From Nymphaea colorata (taxonomy: Eukaryota > Streptophyta > Magnoliopsida > Nymphaeales > Nymphaeaceae), in contig NC_045149.1 in assembly GCF_008831285.2 (NCBI RefSeq), positions 12,028,629-12,092,628 on the forward strand: a stretch of DNA of 64,000 nt. Reading direction: 5' to 3'. The translations under genes and the position numbers were made by a program. The notes under the pieces were generated by a model. It was given only the letters and a program-made list of their open reading frames with translations. It had not been told where the DNA came from and searched no databases. Below, one piece after another: positions 36,834-52,027 of this stretch. Within the stretch, counting starts at the first letter, position 1; each line of letters starts with the position of its first letter.

Positions 36834-39800
36834 ATGTGTGTGTGTACAGTTTCAGCTGCAAATTGCATGACTTTATAACTGATGTACTGGAAACCAGAAG
36901 AACAGTCAACGTAAATTTTAAACTACCTCTGCCCTCATACTAAATGCAGCATTTGTAAGATCAACAAGAGCCACCAAAGCATCCAGTTTCTCTTCAATTG
37001 TTAGATTTCCATAGTCACCTTCCTGCAAGCCCAACATCCAAGCTTCCCCTGGTTGACTTTCATCTATTTCAGAGTTATCAATTATCCATTTTCCTGTAAT
37101 TCTGCTTTGAGAAATGTGGCCAACCATACCAAACTTATCAGTTGCAGAATCCAACTCCTCTGGTTCATCACTCTCAGCATCATCACCTTCAGAACCGATA
37201 GAATTGTTTTCCACACTCCCTGCATCCTCAGAATCAGACTCCAGTTGTTCTGTTGCCTGACTAGAAGGGTTGAACCGAATACGAAATGCACAAGCTGATA
37301 TCTTTTCAAACAGTTTAATGTCCCTTGAAAGAGCAGAACGTATTGATTCTTCCAATTCGTGAGCTGATTTGGGAAGATCCATCTCAGTGATCTTCACCAA
37401 AAGAAAACAAAGGAAATATGTTAAATGATGTCACTGCAGCCAATCTAAAAATACAACATTGTTCAAGACGTCAACACACACACACAACAGAATAATCACC
37501 ATCATATAAGTGGTGTACATACCTGACAAGCTTTCACTAATTCACAAACTTTCATACCACTGCATCCTTGTTCTTGCAAAATATGGAACAACTCCCCCTT
37601 CAAAGTGCCTCGTTGCAGTCCAAGCTTCAATAGCTGATTTTGCTCCTAAAAAATCATCAAGATTGTGGTGCAAATAATGAGAAATCTTTTATCCAACAAT
37701 CTCATGAACCAGTGAAAAGTCATAGCAAGATGAATCAAAGTATTTGGGCATATGAATAGACATAAACTCCTTTTTATATGCAAAATAACTTATGAAGAAA
37801 GTGGGAAGTAAATAATGGCCCTATGTGGACATATAGATACGTATGCTTTCAATCAACGCCAATTATAAGAACCATATTATCCACATTACAGTTAAACGAT
37901 AGGTCTTCGACACAGCAATATATGACATCATTGAACCAAAAGCAATACTTTGTGCACAGAGTTTTTTGGATTGAAGTTGTAATGTAATATCAACATACTG
38001 AAATCTCCGAAAAACCTACAGACTGAATGATCATGACAAAGATAAGCACATTTCCCAGACATTCTTTCTTCCTTTTCCTGGTAACCTTTTGCAACTAAAG
38101 TTGAATTATTATTGACATTTTGAATTACATATAAGCTCCCTAAAGAAAAAAGTAACCATCTTATTGAAATACAAAGGGTTTACATATGATGATGGAATCA
38201 AGGAATTAAAAAGCAAAAAAAAATAGAGTGCCTAAAGTGATACCACCAAGAGCTGTTGGACAAACAAAATTATATTTTGTCTTCAATTATTCTTAAGGAC
38301 ATATCTGGATGCCCCAAAAAGTCGATAAGCTTTTCTAGATAAGTTATCCTTTGGTGTGTCTCTATCAAAGGATAAGTGGGTTATCCATGAAGCTTTTTTT
38401 TCTCTGTACTGAAAGAGGAAACAGGAGAGATATGCTACCTCCTTTTTCTCCCATATCTCTGTGTGTGTGTGTGTGAGGAGAGAGTATCTGAAGAGTAACA
38501 AACAAGCCCAATTTTTGTTGTCACTATAGCATCAAGTGTCCATGATTGCATCTGTGTGTGCCCACTAACCCAAGCATCACAACCTTTTGTGTTAAGGTAC
38601 ATGTACATATGTACTTAAACATACATCTGTGTTTATATGATTAGTCAGATAATACATTTATATATTTATGTACATAATATATACATATGATTTTATCATT
38701 CATATCTCTTATTTTATTATTTTATCATTTTTTTCTTGCTTGCAGGCTAGCCGTTATGCTAGGCAAATAGAAGCATAAACAAGGGACTTTGTCCCAATGT
38801 GCAGTATGCTCCTTTGAAATATCTCTAGTATTTTCTTAAAGAGACTATGTTTCTTGTGCCCTGGTGCATGTTATACAACATGTGCTCGTGCATCTTGCTC
38901 ATGTGAGGTTTGAGTTTTTGTTATATGGACATATATCTATACTTTTACATGGCATCAAAGTTAGAACAGAAGAATCCCATCTAGTTGTTTTCTTTTGTGG
39001 AGTCAAGTCAAAATCCTGATCATGTTAAGAACAAAAACTGGACTGACACCTGTTTGTTGCTGATATATCTTGAATTTTGTGTATTGCAAGAGCAAAGTTG
39101 ATATCATCTGTTGAGCTTTTAAGGTATGTTTACTCTTTCTACTTTTTCTAATTATCCAATTTTCACCAATTTTGACTTGGCTCGGCTCAACTCAAGTCCT
39201 AGTGGGTCAACCCAGTAGGGGGCTTGTTTTCATCTAACACTCAACATGATCAAGCAAAAACTTGTTTGACTCCATCAACTCATGAGTTAGTCAAAACTCA
39301 GGCGATGGAACAACCTTCTGGAGGTTTACATTGAACAACCCTCTGGATCTATGGAAGAAGGTCCCAAGATTTATGTATGCAAGTTTCAAAGAGCAAGCTA
39401 TGGGCTAAAGCAGGTGCCTTGTTTGAAAATTTGATAGTTCTTTTGGTAAAATACAAAATATGGTTTCATGTAATGCTCGACATTGTTTCAGGTCGGGCTG
39501 GATTGGGTCCAGACCCGGACCCGAACCTCACCCACGTGAAGAGCCCGACGCGGGGAGCTCTTCTTCCTCGTCTTCCTCTTCATCTCTTCCTCTGCTTCGA
39601 CCACAACACAGAGAAGAAGGAGGCAGAAGAAATTGCAGCAGCAGCATAGGCCGCAGTGCTGTGCGGCGGCGTTGAGGTAAGCTCGCCTGATTTCTCTCTC
39701 TCTCTTCTTCCTTCTTTCTTCTCCTCCTCCCTCCCTCGTTAATTTCTGTCGCCTCTCCCTTTGTCCCGATCCTTCTCTGTCGAATCCCCCCTCTTCCCCC

Positions 39801-42800
39801 GACGCTCCTCACTCGCCCTCTCATCCTCTCGTCTTTTGTCCCCTTCAAGCTCTCCCTAATCCCCCACATAGTGTTGTTCCTCTCCCTCTCCCCATTTTTC
39901 TATTTGTTTCCCCCTCAGACCCGAGTAATGTCCCTCTCCCTTCGCTACTTTCCCATCTCACTGCTCGCACTCTCTCCTTACCGCCAGCCTCCTCCCACTC
40001 ACATCTCCTGTGTGCTGTCTCTCTCTCACTCACATCTCTCGTGCTCTCTCTCTCATCTTCAGCCTCCCCCAACTGAACTATCCCTCTCAGCCGAACCCCT
40101 TTCACTTTGTCGAATGCCCCTTCTAACGACAAACCCCTCTTAAACTTCCTTTCGCTTGTTCTCACCCTTTTGTGGCTGTTGGATTGGGATTGCAGCTTGG
40201 GGACGTGTCTTTCCCCTCATACTAGTGAATTGAAGGCATTGGTGGCGACGACATTGCCTGATTTTAACCGCTTGGGATCAATCGAGCATTTGAGGTGGCT
40301 GCCAGGAGCACTACAACAGTTTGAACTCTAAGAATGGGGTGAGCGAGGCCTAATCGAGCCTGAATTGTCTAATAATTTCTGTTAGGGCATGTATAATTAT
40401 TATTTGAGTATGCCAGACTCAAGATTTGATGATTTAGAATGCATGTTAGCGACGTTGCTATTTTGGAAAAAGTTTAAGACTATTTTGAGAAGGAAGAGGA
40501 TCTACATGTATAAATATCTTTCTAGCATGATAGGTTAATTTTCGAAGCGATTAGGAAACATGGTAGAGATTTGATGCGGTTGAGAAGATGTAGGACCGTT
40601 GTTGCAAACATGTGGCACATACTATTGTTGATGTGTGTATTGCATTGTGCATTGGGAAAAAATATGTAAGTTGGGAAGCATATTTACTGGGAAGACGCCT
40701 CAACTAAGAAAGCAAGTGAGAAACGTATTAATGATTGGTTGAATCGAAAGTTCAGAACTTAAGTAATTTAGTTACAACCTCAAAGAGTCGGCACCCTCTT
40801 GAGGCGACGACCTGTGCCTCAATGATTCTATTTCATACTTGTGTAGATTGTAAAGCGAAACGAGTAGAAATCTTATCGCTTAACTTTGTTTGCGGGAATA
40901 CCGGGCACGTCGAATAGACCTTAAGCAACACAATTCGAAGCTCGAGGCGTTTTGGGTAATTTTGGCAATGCGCTACAGGTATGGCGGCATTCCAAGCAAA
41001 TCCTTGCCTGAAGCTAACTTTGGAATGTGTGCCCTTCAAGATTGTTGGATCCTATGTTTCTATTATGATTGAATGAATATATGTGTGTGATTAAATTGTT
41101 ATGAGATTAGTTTTGTTTTTAAAATTACTACGCAATTGCATGTGCATGCTAGCAATGATAACTGTTTAGGACAGATGAGGTGGAGTATCGAGTCGAGTAT
41201 CTCCTCGACCCCGATTGTGCATTAGAAAGCATCTTAGAATGATAATTGCATAGGACAGTTACGAGCCAATCACGGATCGAGACTACTCTCCGTAGTTTGA
41301 CTAAGTTTTGAAAGATGTGATTGATGTGTTTGATAATGTGAATGTTGTAATATGTTTCGTATGCATTATCGTGAGCATGATGCAAATGAATGAAATTGAA
41401 TGGTAGATCTAACTGTAAAGTTATGACGGCTAGTAAGAATGTTGACTATATGTGTTGCCCTTGTGTGGAGGCGTTTGGAGGCATGGGTGCGCTTGTAAAG
41501 TGCACTAACCTCATGTGCTAGCCAGTTATTTTGTGAATGTCCTATCATAATGATAAGAAAGATTAATAGATGTGAGGCAAGTGGGTTGTGGCAATGTGTT
41601 TGAGAGATGTCCCGCCTTTGCCACTGGTCTCGCTTGCTTGGAGCATAGGCCCCAAGCGATGCAAGGCCCCAGGATATCGTTGTGTGATGTGCTTGGAGTG
41701 TTGGGCTCCCACCTTCCCAACCTAGGTGTCCTAGGGAAGGCTGAGTAACTTTCCTTGGAATTCACTCATCCATGAATGAGTGCTCTACCGTTGTAGCATG
41801 AAAGAAGCTGTATCGTTTCGGGCCACCACAGGGGTTGTCTCTTGGCTGTAGGTCGCTCGTAGTGTGTACGTGTCTGTGTTTGCACCCACAGGAACTGTCA
41901 ATTCACTAAAACTAATGTAAATGAAAAGAATGTGAATGATGTGAATATGCAAGAAATACATGTGATTATTGAATGTATTAAGTATGGCCATTGAGTGGCC
42001 TTTACATGTCGTGGTATATGTGAGGGGCTTTCATAACAAGTCATGTGACTACATGCTCCTATCATAACATGATAGTGATTTGCTTTCGTAATTGTTATAT
42101 CCCAGATTTGAGTCCTTACAAGGGTTAGGGATTTATCTAGCCATACTGCGAAGACTAAGCCTTCTGTTGTTTTATTTTTCAGGTTTTGACGGACCCAGGG
42201 CAGCAGGTTGATCAGATGACTCAACTCACATCATACTGGGGAAATTTTGGGTCTATTGTAGTGTCAGCGCGTCATGTTTAAGTCTTTTTGATGTCTTGTT
42301 TTTGTTAGGCATCAATGTCATGGTTTTGAGGCATTTTTGTCATATGTGTTATTGAGAAATGTGAAGTAATTTTATATGAACAAAATTTATTATATAATGG
42401 AAATTTTGTCTCATTGTCTTTGATTTGCATAGCTCATTTCCTTTTGAATCGTTGTGTCGTCGCACCTCAACATTTTATGTTTTAACAAACAACAAAAATT
42501 TATTTCAGGGTCAAAGTGTTGGGGTGTGACATTTCGGATAACTCGCTTAGATCACTCTTTGTTCATCTTTAAACAACCATGTATTAAGAACATTGAACAA
42601 GGAGAGAGAAGATCTAGACATGGGAATAAATGCATCGCCAACGTGAATAATTAAATGGTGACTACCATCACCCACAACTATACTACCTTTTCTAATACAA
42701 GGAGATGGGTCAAATAACTTATCCGCATTGTCTATGACATGGGTAGCTGCTCTTGAGTCCACATACCACTTTTTTTGTTCATTTTGTTTGAATATCATTT

Positions 42801-45800
42801 ATCATAGGCCAGACAATAAAAGTGTCATACATTACCAAGCAGCGGTTTTGTACTCTAATTAGAAGCCGGTTTATTTTTGAATATGTTCATCTTTCATTTA
42901 TTCTACGGATTATATCAGCAATCAGTTTTCACATTGCCTTTTTGTTTTAATGAAAACAAGTGCACACCCTCTTTTGATGTGTGGCATTAAATCCTCCTAG
43001 AATAGTATGTGTAGGCAACATCCCACCGCCACCTGCTGATGTATTTGTTGCCAGAATAGTGTGAGATTTTGTTCATTTCCCTTCCCCATTTGCTTCATGG
43101 TCATCTCATCCTAAAGTGAGTTTTGCTTGAAGCTCTTCAAAAGTAGGAATAGTGGGCTGACATGACAAGGCCATAGTAAACATATCAAAATCTCATGCCA
43201 GTCCATTGTTTGTTGAATTTTATCCTTGTCTAAGACTTCACTTCCAACAATAGCCAACTAATCATTAACGTTCTTCATATCATTTATATATTCCATAACT
43301 GACACTCAGCTCCCTCCTAGACTCTGAAACTTCCTTTTTAGGTACAATATTCAAGCCTTTGATATCTGCGAGTAAGTGTTTGCATGCTTACTCTACAATT
43401 GTGTGGCAGTATAGTGAACTGAGGCCACACTTCCTGAGAAATTATAGATGTGATGTAGGCTACAAAGACTGGTCATGTTTCCTCCAAGCTGTGTACTAAG
43501 GATTCTTTACTGATCATGTGTATGCCACACTTTATAAACATTGGTTTCCTGCAAAACAAATTGAAGCAGTGCAGGAACAGAACCATCTAGATGCTCATCA
43601 AATCTTAACTCCATAGAATTATTTGCCTCTTCCATGTTAAGAAATTGGAATGAGTAAGCTTTTTTAAAAACCAACTGACTAAGGAAATTGATGAAAGACC
43701 GGAATGCAAGGAGAAGGCCATGGACAAAAAATTAAGACAAAAGATTAGGAAACAAGGAATGAATGTATAAGGAACCAAGAACCAATCGGCAGCTCTTCAA
43801 CATAAGTAATTGAAGAACCTCAACCAGAAATGACTCTGAAGACTCGTTTCTTTTTTCATGCTGACGATGTTCAGATCAGAATTTGAAATGTACTCACAAT
43901 CTGTCTTATAGTTTACAGAACAAGACGCTGGATACAAAGGAACACGTGCAATTTTAAGGAAGTTTCTTCTTCACTGCTGATTGAAAAGTGAAATACAACT
44001 GTTGAAAACTTCAAAACTGATCAGAAAACACTATATCCAATGGACAGATTCCAATGGCAGATCCTCATCAGGAATATTTCAGTTTAAAAGACAGATGGAT
44101 GACAGAAATTGTTCAGACACAGTATATATTCCAGATAATAAGAATGCTCAGCACAATGAATAAGAAGTTTGGGCATGATAAGATAGAAATATTCAGATAT
44201 ATCAGATAACAGAAAATAGCAGCACTTTAGAAGGATGATTTTATGAATTCATGACAGGCAGATTGAAAGGACAAACAGGTTTTGACGACAGAGATTGAAG
44301 GAAAACAAGAGTAGAACAAGAATCAATAAGGTTGTTAATCTCTTAACCAGAAGAGCAAATACTTTCAGATCTCTTAGAACATGCCTTTTGATAAAATTCT
44401 GCAACCACGCTTTGACATCATATGATATTTTAAGGTATCAGAATGAAAAATGATCACCGCAATCCTGGTTTGCAGAAAACATAGAAAAGGAGAAGAGAGA
44501 AGTGCAAAATGGTTGGAGCAGCAGCAAGGCAACAGAACATGCCTCCTAACTCTAACCATTAATAATATTAAACATACTCTCACAGTTCGTGCTATTGACA
44601 AGAATACCCTTCAATAGAGAAACAAAATAAAATGAGCTATTATTGAAACACTTCAGCATATGCTTAAATAAAAGAATCCCCACCTAGATTAGAGATTCCT
44701 GGATCCAGATCCAGACACATCGACCTAATATTTACAGATAAACACAGTTCAGAAACCCAGCTGAATTGACTCCACTGACAGCATGACTTCAATTTGGTCC
44801 TCAACCAGACTTTTTTTTTTTTTAAAAAAAAATGGAAAACTAGGAATTATCAAGACTCAGCCAAGTCATAGGATGGCCAGGCCGAGTCATCCAAGTTTTG
44901 GCTGAGTCAGATGTGGATTGTGGGGCCAAAGCTAGCGCTGGCTGAGCAGCAGTTTGTTTGTTTTAAGCTCATAGGGTTGATATCTCTATTTTTCCATGTT
45001 TTTTATCAAGTGTTCACTAGGTCAGCACAGCTTGATAATGCTGATGAGAACGTTCACTTATTGATTGTCCACAATTCAGTTGAGTTTTTGGGCGCTGCCA
45101 TTTTTTCTATGGTAGCAAGGGCTGACTTTCTGGGTCATTTTTGTCCACTAATCAGGTGGCACCTTGGTACCGAGTCACCTATCGACATGAGCTAAGTGTG
45201 TATATTACACAAATATCCTTTAATGATACCAAAACCACACGTTAATCAAATTTTCAGTGTAGGACATACAAATTTATGTATATTACACAATTGTAGTAAA
45301 TATACTGAATATGCTGAATTTCTAAAGACAAATTTCATCTACTTAATATGCTGAATTTACAAGCTAAAGACAGATGACATTGAAATTTGAATTAACACAA
45401 CGAAGATCAGTTGTAGGAAGTGTTAATTGTATGGCTAGTTTATGTCTTATTATACAGAATTTTATAATAACAATGATAATAAAAAATAATGATAGTACCT
45501 TGTGATTATCTATTTGAACTTGCAGTAATGAACTGATAATAAAAACCATTGATAGTACCTTGTGATTATCTTTTTGAACTTGTAGTAATGAACTCTTCTT
45601 TGAGCCATAGCCAGCAGCCAGCATGACCTGCCGAAGTATTTCAGGCCAACTAAGAGGATTCAGGTACTTTTTCCACAGCATGATATCAGATTCTTGTTGT
45701 TTTACCTATTACATTACACAAGCAAGTCCGTAAGTGTGGTGTTTTCTTTCAATATCCATAGAAGCAGAGAAGTAGAAAATCTAGACATTTTACTAGCTAC

Positions 45801-48800
45801 TGCTGATGCAACATTTTGTTTCTGGCATCATAAAGCACCAAGATGAGCACTGACTGCTGATGGTTATGGTTTTTGAAAAAAATACAAAGTGCATGCAAGA
45901 TAAGATCTTCTAAGAAGAAGGCTAAACTTCCATTGAATGCAAACATAAAATTAAGAAAATCCAACTGAAACAAGATCACTGACACAATGCAAACAGACAA
46001 GTGATAGCACATTATTTAGCAAAGCTTCAATAGCTAGCACATTATTTAGCAAAGCTTCAATAGCTGAACACCTATTTGAATTTTACTTACTGTTTATATT
46101 TAAAACAAGACATTTTCAAAGAAATTTTTTATTTTAACTTATAATGATGGGGATTGTTTGGATAACTTATTTGAAGTGAAACAAGGAGAGACAAGGTGCT
46201 GGATGGAAATGGTAGATACAACTGTCACTAACAGTTGCCATGATGCCAGAAATGGTTCCAGTGGCAGCAGTAATGAAGCTTTAGTGATGGCAGTAGAGGT
46301 GAAGTGCTGTTCCGACATGGCAACAGCAATGCCAATTGTGGTGATCAAAATGGCATCAGCAGACGAGAACAGAAGCAATAATGATGATGACAAGTAGAGG
46401 CTGGTCAATGGCGAGGGTGGTGAGAGTAATGGTGCTAGTAATGGTAATTGTCAAAACGATGATGGTGGTGGTAGTACTTGCTACCATGGTGGTCATGTTA
46501 GGATAAGATAAGATGACAAAAAGTATTGTTGCCAGTGATGGTGGCAACAATAGCAGTGCCATTGTTGTGGAGTCAGCAGCAGCAGCAATAGTAGTGAAGT
46601 TGTGGTTGCAGAGATGATGGTTGTATGTCATAAGGTGGTTGTGAGGGTTAAGGTGGTAGTGCAGATGGCAATAGTTTGAACTTGGAGGAATGAGAAAATA
46701 GCTTACATTTCTTTGTGTTCATCTTTTAGTCCTCTGTCATTATTTTGACTCAGAAAACTTACGATACAAGACAAAGAATACAAGTACTGCAACCATTGTC
46801 ATTAACTTTAGCTTCTGAGTTTCAACTTTCAACTTACAAATTGAAGAAATGCATAGAACTGACAATCTTTAGAAGCCAAAGAAAGAGCTCCATTCTGAAG
46901 CTCATTAACAACGCTTGTCAACAAAAGGCTGAGCAGAGACATATGAATTTCCCCAAGCAATAAAGAATCCTGAAATCCAAATTCAATCAACCTGAGGTCA
47001 CGAAAATGTAGCAGGTAAGCTTGCATTTTCCAACACTAAGAACTGCCAACATTCATATGATATTTCACATAATCCATCGATAAAAAGCATTAAGAGCATG
47101 AACATTTCCAGAAACAAATCCATTAGTAAAGAACTCAGTGAAATCAATTCATCAGGCACCAAAGGCTCTGTAACAAAGCTAATCTGCAGCAGTGGGTAGA
47201 CAGTATATGATACAAAAAAAACTTAATACTAGCAAAGGAATGCACACAAGCATGTATGTAATTGTATGAATGTATTTAATTAAAAAGACGATGACAACAA
47301 TGATTTGTTAAAAACTTAAAATTCGGTCTGAATTGGAACTGAATCAAACACATACTTGTCATGCTACTCTTCTCTTGTTTTCTCAAATCGATAGAGTAAA
47401 ACATCTATTTCATTTCAATAAGAGAAAGAACAATGTCTCTGATTGCTTCATGAGATCCGCTGAAAAGTATAGGTGTATGTGTAACAAAAGTGCTCTAAGA
47501 ACTGAGCTACAGCCCTTGTGGTCTTGTCATATAAATCATTTTTAAATGACCTCTTGAGTTTCTCCATGGCTTGTTCCGTATCTATAAAAATACATTTCTT
47601 CGTTCATCTTGGATCTACCAAAAAGGCATTTGACATATGTTATGTGCACTTCCTTTTTCCCCTTCAAGTATTGGCACACACAATGAACAGGCATTCAATC
47701 TACTTCTTCATCCTCTTGTGAATCATATATTTGCAACTATTGCAGTTACACTTGGACACACACACACACACACATTTCGTTCATGCTATAACATGAATTT
47801 CTAAACAGATCATGGTTTACTATAAGGATGTCTAAGCTATCTCTTGTTTGGGGTTCATATTGTCAAATAGTTGTTATTGTAATTAATTAGATTGATATTA
47901 AGCAGTTGGATTATCTACTCTATCCAACTACTTCGTCTTCTTCTTCTCTCTCTCTCTCTCCCCTCCCCCTCCCTCTCTCTCACACAGACAACTTTTTTTT
48001 TTCTTGGTGATCTTCCTTCCTATTTCTCAAGTATTTCATTACATTGTCACCAAATTTTGTTGATGGTAACAAGATCCCTAAAGATTGACAATCCCCCACT
48101 TTGGCATCAATCCTCACTTCTCTTCCATGCTTCGAGCAGTTAGTTGGTGTCTTCTCCTCAACCCTCCCTCCAGTGAAGCAGCAGCCAAGTGTGCGCCATC
48201 CTCCAGCTCCAAAAAACCCTTCCGAGTGGCTTTGTACATGTGTGAAAAGGCTGGTGGCATCAACTTCTTCTTCTCAATCCAATCTGAATCAAGAGCAGCG
48301 AGAAGCTTATCCTTTCTATCCCCCTTCTCCATATTAGATAAGCCTAGGTAAGTATTTTTCCATAGGTTGTAAGCATGATTAGAACACAAAAACATGGCGC
48401 TTGACCCTTGTTTTAACTAGAATAGTTTTGAATTTTATTGTGGTGTTTGACTTTGGTTTTAGTCAGGATAGTGTTGAATTTTATTATGTGTTAAAAACAA
48501 ATTTTCTTAAGGTGGCATTATTTCAAGCCTAAGCCTGGTCAGGATGAGATCATACTCAGTTGTACTTTCTCTTATTCATTTTGCACAAAGATGTGCCTTT
48601 TTTTAGTATATTATTACTTATTAGTGTCTGGTCTTCGGCTTTCTTATGAAATTGTAGTATTAAAAAAAATACAGTTTTAACTTTTAACAGATACTGTCAT
48701 CCCTTAATCCCCATTTACGGATCCCCACTTAAGGAACTGCCGAACTGGCCATGTCCTCTTGATCAGCCAGATCTATTTAAACAAGAAAGTTGAAGTAGAT

Positions 48801-51800
48801 AAATTTTTGCTTTATTTTGTGTGTTCTCAATTGAATAGCATTTAGTTAAAATTTAGTTAGGTAGGAGTATAATTTTAATTGGATTTTAAAAGAAAAACCA
48901 TCGGCATAGTCTAAGGTCTCATTATCTGGCTTCAATTTTCAGTAGTCGTTGGAAAATTAGAATAATTAAGAAATTCCATAATAGATCACACATTTTCTGG
49001 CTTAGGTAGTTAGATTACTGTCTTAGTTATCATAGTTCAATTCTCCCAAAGAAATGGCATAGGTTTATAAAGTACATTTGAGTTTAGAAGTAAATCATGT
49101 ATTGAGTCTATTGACGCAGTTTTCTGTTAGAGATTGGTCGAGTAGTTTAGGCATTGTTTACTTAATCTTTGTGTTTTTTACTTAATTTCCGATACTCTAA
49201 ATAATTTTTTAACTCCTCTTTACAAATTTAGATTGTAGAATTAGTGTTTTTAGTGCTGTAGGACCGTAGGTTGCTGGTTTAGATTAGAACGAGTTCTTAT
49301 AATTATATTTTATGTTTTCATTGTATTCTTGTCCCTAGGGTAGTTCCCTATCTATTTTCGTAATACCAGGTCAGTCTATAGCATTTGATTTAGGTTTAAA
49401 TGTTTCTGCAAGTTAAGAGTGAAATTTGTTTTTGTGTTCTTCGGTCTGCATTGGTTTTGTTTGTCATACTTCTTTTGATGATTTTGGCCTATGTCAAATG
49501 AATTTTCACTTGAACTTTGGTGTGTCTTAAACTCAATACTTGTAGACTATGATACATGGACGCACCATCATGGTTGCCGCACCTGCCATTTTGGGTGCTG
49601 CACCTATGCTGACAAGACTAGTTGGTGCAGCCTGCAGGTGCGGTGCTGCTCAGATGCAGCAGTACCCACCAAAACAGGAAAAAAAAGGAGCATGAAGGAC
49701 AAGGAGGAGGGGGAAGTTAGAAGGAAGATGAGGACGAACAAGGACTTACCTGGCTGCGGCTGGAGAGGTAGGCCATGGTTGAGATTAACAAGGGTTAGGG
49801 TGTTTATAAGATATCTTTGTTTTAAACCACTTTTTGTTATTATTTATAAAAAGAGGCATGTTTACAAAGTTTTCTTAGAAGTTTTAAACTTTCAAGCTTT
49901 TATTTTGTAACTTAAAGTTCTTATTTATTACAATAAGAAGCTTTATCTTTACTTTTAACTATCTCTCCTTCTCTCTGTCTACGATACACACAACATGTAT
50001 ATGTACATCTGCACCCAAGATTTTTTGAATGGTGCCATGCCTGCACCGCACACCTATGTGACGTAGGTAGCAGAAATAGTGGTCAAAAGTACAGAATTTT
50101 CTAATTTTATTTTGGAAATTATTGATGTTTTTTTCCTGACTATTTTTGGTTTTGCAGGCTTTGTTTCTGCTGAACTTCAGACTCTGCAGTTGTGGTTTAG
50201 GATTTAATTATTGTGTTAGATATACTTTTTTTTTGTATTTCTTTGTTCTCTAATTTTGACTATGGTAATATAGAGTAGGTCTACACTTTTTGTTGAACTG
50301 CATAATAGATTTAAGACGGATTTTTGCTATATCTATTTCTCCAGATTTCTACAAGTTTTTGTTTTTACCTTTTTTTGTTCTAGTTAGAATGAATATAGCT
50401 TGAGGATGTTCTTAATTCTGGACCCTTGGTGGTAATTTTCAGAGTGTGATCGTTTTTTTGTAGGCATTTTAAATGGCTTCTTCACTGTTTAACTTTATCA
50501 TTATGTTTACAGGCACCAACAAGTTTCTTAGATTAGCAACTAACTACATTAGTAGTTAGTGCAAAAAAAAAAAAAAAAAGTTGTCAAGACTCAAGAGTAT
50601 AGGATCCTACAAGTTGGCTCTCCTTTTTTTTTCTTTTTTCTGGTTTTGTTTTGTTTTCTGTGTCTGCAGGTGCAAATATGTGGTGCAGAAAAAACTAAAG
50701 GGGAATTCATGCTTTTGAGGAAGTGTTATCCAAAGATTGAAATCCAATCGACCTCAGAAAAGAGCCAACAACCTTTGAATATAATTTTAGAAATTTTCGG
50801 TTTTAGTATGCTATAATTAATTTTTAATTCTGCTCGAACTCTTGTAATAGGTTCTACATGTTTTATTTTCTTGTTGGAGACTCAAGTGTTTGTGGTGCTT
50901 CGGAACAATGTACACACTTGCTGTGGACTTCATTCGACTAAACTGAATTTTAATTTGATGCACAGTTCATACTAGTGATTTTATCATAAATTTTTTTTTC
51001 TGAAATAAGCATCAACAGATATCATTCTCAGAAAGTCTTTTCTTGAAAATTTTCTAAAAAAATATGGAAAATCTCATAAATTCAAAAGATTATATATCAT
51101 ACAAAGAATATAATAAAAAAATTAAAAAATTATTTTCTACCATTTTCTCACCAAAAAATTATGACATGCATTATAGGTTTTAAATAGGAAACAAGGATTT
51201 AAAAGACACAAGAAGCTTTTTTATCAAAAAGGCCAAGTATTATGATATTCTTGCTACAAGATTACACTATTTATTTTCTAAAGATATTTTGGAAAGACCA
51301 CAACATTTTCCCTATGCTCTTGGCTGGCTTGAAAACAACAAGTCATGACATTTTTTAAAATGCTGGTGACATTTGTGACAATGGCTCAATCGATTTCTTG
51401 TTTGTCACTCACTGCACCTGAACTAGCCCCAAGAGCACATATTTGTACATTGGGTTTAATTTCATGGATGATAAATTCATTTGGTTAAGCAGCTGAAGAC
51501 GCATTTTTATATTGACACTAGATAAACTTACCAATATGTTTTTTATATATAATCACAATCTGGCATGCTTCAAATGAAGCCAACAAACTGAACCATAGTC
51601 TGAAAAAAGCATGCAATCAAGAATAACAAGCCTATGCACGAGATAAGCTAGAGTACTAAGAAGGGATATACTAACATGCATGTTCACACATAACCCTAAA
51701 CCATATTACTTGAGGCTCCACAAGCTTCGAGTTTGAGCCAAGGACTGAACATTTCTCACAAATCAAGGTTACAAATCACATTTACCTTGTGCTTAAACGC

Positions 51801-51939
51801 TTGAGCAAACTCATCCAATGTGAAGGAGGGAGTGTCAACAACATCAGCATGACTATATAAAAAACGAAAGATCTGCATTAAAAAATTAAAAGCTTCAGCA
51901 AACTTGATCTAAATGCATTCAGGGTACCTCAAGATATCA

Positions 51940-52027
<88 letters not shown>

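Noticed and set aside
44911-45195. 94-codon plus-strand frame
   Set aside because: No motif and opposite to the gene; possibly old LTR sequence, but nothing supports a product.
46139-46631. Overlapping Thr/Ile/Ser-rich frames on both strands
   Set aside because: They arise from triplet-like low-complexity DNA within an intron.
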